Source: Avoscillospira sp045652125 (GTDB lineage: Bacteria; Bacillota; Clostridia; Oscillospirales; Oscillospiraceae). Taken from it: a DNA stretch of 25,389 bases. A model generated the notes under the pieces. That model did no database searches. It was not told where the DNA came from and saw only the letters and a list, made by a program, of their open reading frames with translations. Below are positions 23,296 to 25,389 of this stretch, one piece after another (positions within the stretch are counted from its first letter, which is position 1; each line of letters begins with the position of its first letter). Location: positions 1 through 25,389 of the forward strand of contig JAZRTT010000007.1 of assembly GCA_045652125.1 (NCBI GenBank), given 5' to 3'. The position numbers and the translations under genes are program-made.

Positions 23296-23532
23296 TTATT
23301 GCTGGAAGAATTTCAAAACAGAAAGGACCATACCGGCCACGCAGTACAGGCCGCCCAAAGAAAACACGATCTTCAGCAAAACACCCACAACGGGAATCCA
23401 CCCCAAAACGGTCTGCAAAACACCCAGCACGGCACAGGCCACCACATAGATGACCATAGAAAGGATCAGGCTGATCACATCACCGGACCGAACACTGGCG
23501 CTGAGGGGGAAATAGAGATAAATTTTCGGCAT
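23296..23532 (-). CDS. Small membrane protein of unknown function, upstream of csoR
   Basis: A 78-residue protein with two hydrophobic segments (about residues 20-42 and 47-70) after a short polar N-terminus. Glycines and a proline sit in the turn (LGWIPVVGVLLK), and the C-terminus is FFQQ. The start is ATG at 23532 with GGAGG six bases upstream; a longer in-frame reading from 23598 would include the promoter. It has its own strong promoter and precedes csoR by 13 bases. No family recognised. A role in metal stress is only suggested by the csoR linkage. Confidence 0.75.
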   Translation of the reverse strand: MPKIYLYFPLSASVRSGDVISLILSMVIYVVACAVLGVLQTVLGWIPVVGVLLKIVFSLGGLYCVAGMVLSVLKFFQQ

Positions 23533-23569
23533 AATCTTCCTCCATCGATGAATTGCTTCATTTTTTATC

Positions 23570-23598
23570 ACTATACCACAAAAGCGCTGTTTTTTCAA
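23570..23598 (-). promoter_or_regulatory. Promoter of the small membrane protein-csoR operon
   Basis: On the minus strand TTGAAA (-35, 23593-23598), a 17-base spacer and TATAGT (-10, 23570-23575) preceded by TGG give a strong extended -10 promoter. AGCGCT lies in the spacer. A CsoR operator was not identified with confidence. Confidence 0.8.
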
Positions 23599-23616
23599 CC
23601 GATACTTCCTTTCTTA

Positions 23617-24180
23617 TCAGCCGCAGCTGCTGCCATTGGAATAAAGGAAAGGCAAATGGGGCCTCAGCCGGGTACAAAGCCATGCAGTCAACACCATTTT
23701 CAGCAGATCAGCCGGCAAAAAGATCAGCATCCCGCTCACCAACGTTTGGAGTACCGTCCTGTTTTGCTGCAGATATACGGTCATGATCAGGTGCATCCAC
23801 GGCAGGCCAACAGCATACAGCACCACCAGCCCGGCACAGCAGGCCAGGCACACGTTCCAAAATCCAGATTCCCAATGCTCCGTCACCTTCCCCGTTACCC
23901 ACGCCATGACCACCATTCCCGGCAAAAATCCTCCGGTTGGCTGGAGCAGCACAGAAGGTCCTCCTCCGGCAGTAAATACAGGCAGCCCCAGCAGGCCAAG
24001 GCATAAATAGATCATCTGGGAAACCGCTCCCCATCGGCTGCCCAAAAGACATCCGGCAAAGGCGGTAAAACAGATCTGCAGCGTAAACGAGGAGACCGGT
24101 GTCGGAATCCGAATCAACGCTCCCACAGCGGTCAACGCCGCCAGAAGAGCGGATAAAATCATCGCAGTATTCTTTCTCAT
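23617..24180 (-). CDS. bioY: Biotin transporter BioY
   Basis: A 187-residue ECF-type S component with six hydrophobic segments, for biotin uptake. BioY hallmarks are ALTAVGALIRIPTPVSSFTLQ at the N-terminus, the GSRWGAVSQMIYLCLGLLGLPVF stretch, GGGPSVLLQPTGGF near residue 75, and a final segment ending in the GSSCG tail. No ecfA or ecfT genes are nearby, so it would share a common energising module. It is divergent from birA across 48 bases, which suggests shared biotin logic. A possible leaderless start is noted separately; a second ATG six codons in is an alternative. Confidence 0.93.
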   Translation of the reverse strand: MRKNTAMILSALLAALTAVGALIRIPTPVSSFTLQICFTAFAGCLLGSRWGAVSQMIYLCLGLLGLPVFTAGGGPSVLLQPTGGFLPGMVVMAWVTGKVTEHWESGFWNVCLACCAGLVVLYAVGLPWMHLIMTVYLQQNRTVLQTLVSGMLIFLPADLLKMVLTAWLCTRLRPHLPFLYSNGSSCG

Positions 24181-24186
24181 AGCAAA

Positions 24187-24215
24187 AGTATATCAGTTGC
24201 GCTGACAAAAAGCAA
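24187..24215 (-). promoter_or_regulatory. Promoter of bioY
   Basis: On the minus strand TTGCTT (-35, 24210-24215) and TATACT (-10, 24187-24192) are 17 bases apart. The -10 box ends only six bases before the bioY ATG. The spacer contains TCAG/CTGA. No match to the known BirA operator was seen. Confidence 0.6.
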
Positions 24216-24228
24216 GGGAGGCGCCGCC

Positions 24229-25020
24229 ATGAAGCAGCAGCTTTTGCAGACATTACGCGAACATCCGTGGCACGATTCGATAATCGTGCTGGAAACTGTG
24301 GATTCCACCAACACCTTTGCAAAAGCTTTGGCACGGCAGGGTGCGCCCCACGGAACAGTGGTTTTGGCAAACCGCCAGACAGGCGGCAGAGGCCGTCTGG
24401 GACGGTCATTCTTTTCTCCGGCGAATATGGGTATCTACTGTTCTGTGGTCCTGCGTCCAAACACCCCGCCGGGACAGTTCCCGCATCTAACCGTCATGAT
24501 GGCTGAAGCAGCACGTCGGGCTGTGGCAGGCACTACCGGTCTTTCCCCCATGGTCAAGTGGGTCAATGACCTGGTTTTGGACGGCAAAAAGCTCTGCGGG
24601 ATTCTGACTGAACTGGAAGCAACGCCGGAGCGGACAGACTTCGTCATTGTGGGGGTAGGCATCAACTGCGCTCAACACAGGGATGATTTCCCCCCGGAGC
24701 TGCAGGATATGGCCACTTCCCTTTCTATGGCCATGGGCCAGGAGGCAGATCCTGCGGCAGTAACGGCAGAGCTCATCCGTCAGATCTCTCTGGCTGCAGA
24801 TGCCCTGCTTACCGCCCCCGCTCCGTGGCTGGACAGCTATCGCAGCCATTGCATCACCCTCCACCGGGAAGTACAGGTTCTCGGCAACGGCTCTGTTCGC
24901 CGGGGATATGCCGAAGACATGGATGCATCCGGTGCCCTTTTTATTCGCTTCCCCGACGGCAGCCTGGAAACTGTTTCAAGGGGTGAAATCTCCGTCCGGG
25001 GGCTGTATGGGTATGTATAA
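24229..25020 (+). CDS. birA: Biotin--[acetyl-CoA-carboxylase] ligase
   Basis: A 263-residue biotin protein ligase that makes biotinyl-AMP and attaches biotin to carboxylase carrier proteins. Motifs are STNTFAKALA at residue 26, the biotinyl-AMP loop TGGRGRLGRSFFSP near 51, KWVNDLVLDGKKLCGILTE near 109 with the catalytic lysine region, and GVGINC near 142. A C-terminal SH3-like domain follows. The N-terminal helix-turn-helix of regulatory BirA is missing, so this is a monofunctional ligase that should not repress bioY directly. GGGAGG lies seven bases before the ATG. It is divergent from bioY. Confidence 0.95.
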   Translation: MKQQLLQTLREHPWHDSIIVLETVDSTNTFAKALARQGAPHGTVVLANRQTGGRGRLGRSFFSPANMGIYCSVVLRPNTPPGQFPHLTVMMAEAARRAVAGTTGLSPMVKWVNDLVLDGKKLCGILTELEATPERTDFVIVGVGINCAQHRDDFPPELQDMATSLSMAMGQEADPAAVTAELIRQISLAADALLTAPAPWLDSYRSHCITLHREVQVLGNGSVRRGYAEDMDASGALFIRFPDGSLETVSRGEISVRGLYGYV

Positions 25021-25045
25021 TTTTTGTAAATTTTCTTCTTTTCTA

Positions 25046-25074
25046 TTGTCATTTTCCCTGTTTGGGGATAGAAT
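25046..25074 (+). promoter_or_regulatory. Promoter of the terminal small membrane protein gene
   Basis: TTGTCA (25046-25051) and TAGAAT (25069-25074) are separated by 17 bases. The promoter lies in the 84-base gap after birA and 30 bases before the next ATG. Confidence 0.65.
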
Positions 25075-25104
25075 AGAGTCAGAACTGAATTGGAGGTATG
25101 TGTT

Positions 25105-25326
25105 ATGAGCAAAAAAACCAAGTTCGCTGTTCTGCTCGGCGTAATTGCCGCTGTGGTCAGTGCCGTGATTTTGATTATCATGTTCTGGGACAAACTGTTG
25201 GAAAAATGTCCCTGCCGCAAAAACCAATGGGAAGAACTGATCCCCGAAGAAGAAGTCCCTATTGACAATGTGGTATCCTATACCGAAGAAGAGTCTGCCG
25301 CTTTTGCCGATTTGGAAACAGACTGA
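25105..25326 (+). CDS. Small single-pass membrane protein of unknown function
   Basis: A 73-residue protein. A short basic N-terminus (MSKKTK) precedes one membrane segment at about residues 7-28, followed by a CPC motif (residues 35-37) and a strongly acidic C-terminal tail. The topology is probably N-in with the tail outside. The start is ATG at 25105 with GGAGG eight bases upstream; an in-frame TTG at 25090 overlaps that site. It has its own promoter and is followed by a hairpin. No family is recognised. Confidence 0.75.
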   Translation: MSKKTKFAVLLGVIAAVVSAVILIIMFWDKLLEKCPCRKNQWEELIPEEEVPIDNVVSYTEEESAAFADLETD

Positions 25327-25349
25327 CCAAGCAACGGAACACAAAACGA

Positions 25350-25386
25350 CGCCCTGCGCAAAACGCATAGGGGCGGGTTAGTTTTT
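25350..25386 (+). terminator. Terminator after the small membrane protein gene
   Basis: CGCCCT/AGGGGCG with an inner GCG/CGC around AAAA (25350-25375) forms a slightly bulged stem. A TTTTT run follows at the window's right edge. Confidence 0.6.
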
Positions 25387-25389
25387 AAT

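Overview
The window looks like a chromosomal stretch from a gut-type Firmicute, most likely an Oscillospiraceae/Ruminococcaceae clostridium. This is inferred from the style of the genes: AGGAGG ribosome sites, a CIRCE-controlled groESL operon, a BioY/monofunctional BirA pair, a CsoR repressor and MOBQ-type mobilizable-element genes. No species is assigned. By eye, the left 10 kb differs in composition from the right 14 kb. The glycan cassette at about 830-5840 is clearly A+T-rich, the mobilization genes are intermediate, and the housekeeping genes from 11.1 kb onward are G+C-rich.

Region 1 (1 to about 11,050) is mobile and accessory DNA. A small serine recombinase (26-631) is followed by a 200-base intergenic/leader region in which short inverted repeats bracket an extended -10 promoter. 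Downstream is a tight five-gene plus-strand operon: a large polytopic membrane protein (834-2906, probable GT-C-like glycosyltransferase), a UbiA-family polyprenyl-phosphate phosphoribosyltransferase (2919-3779), a HAD phosphatase (3794-4354), an acyltransferase-3 (4359-5420) and a GtrA protein (5417-5839). Together they could make polyprenyl-phospho-ribose, flip it, transfer the sugar outside the membrane and acylate the product. After the operon comes a cluster of hairpins that includes a strong candidate MOBQ origin of transfer (5842-5895), then a DUF3847-like protein, a MobA/MobL relaxase, a small unknown protein and a large TnpX-like serine recombinase (8290-9981). The arrangement is that of an integrative mobilizable element carrying a surface-glycan cargo. 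A frameshifted, N-truncated gene remnant with an ADP-ribosyltransferase-like segment (10059-10958) and two large palindromes follow, close to where the chromosome resumes.

Region 2 (about 11,119-25,389) is chromosomal backbone. On the minus strand are groES-groEL with a perfect CIRCE operator; a THUMP-type RNA methyltransferase and a lipid kinase with a REP-like repeat between them; a dicarboxylate/amino-acid symporter; an operon of a NuoE-like ferredoxin, a Cof-type HAD phosphatase, a TSUP permease and an Asp/Glu racemase; and a uracil-type NCS2 permease behind an unclassified leader with an intrinsic terminator. A class I/II aminotransferase lies on the plus strand. A small membrane protein and a CsoR-type repressor form a minus-strand pair. 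bioY and birA are divergent, and a small single-pass membrane protein closes the window.

The most interesting parts are the mobile polyprenyl-phosphoribose cassette with its possibly invertible promoter, the RSF1010-like oriT, and the structured leader of the uracil permease.
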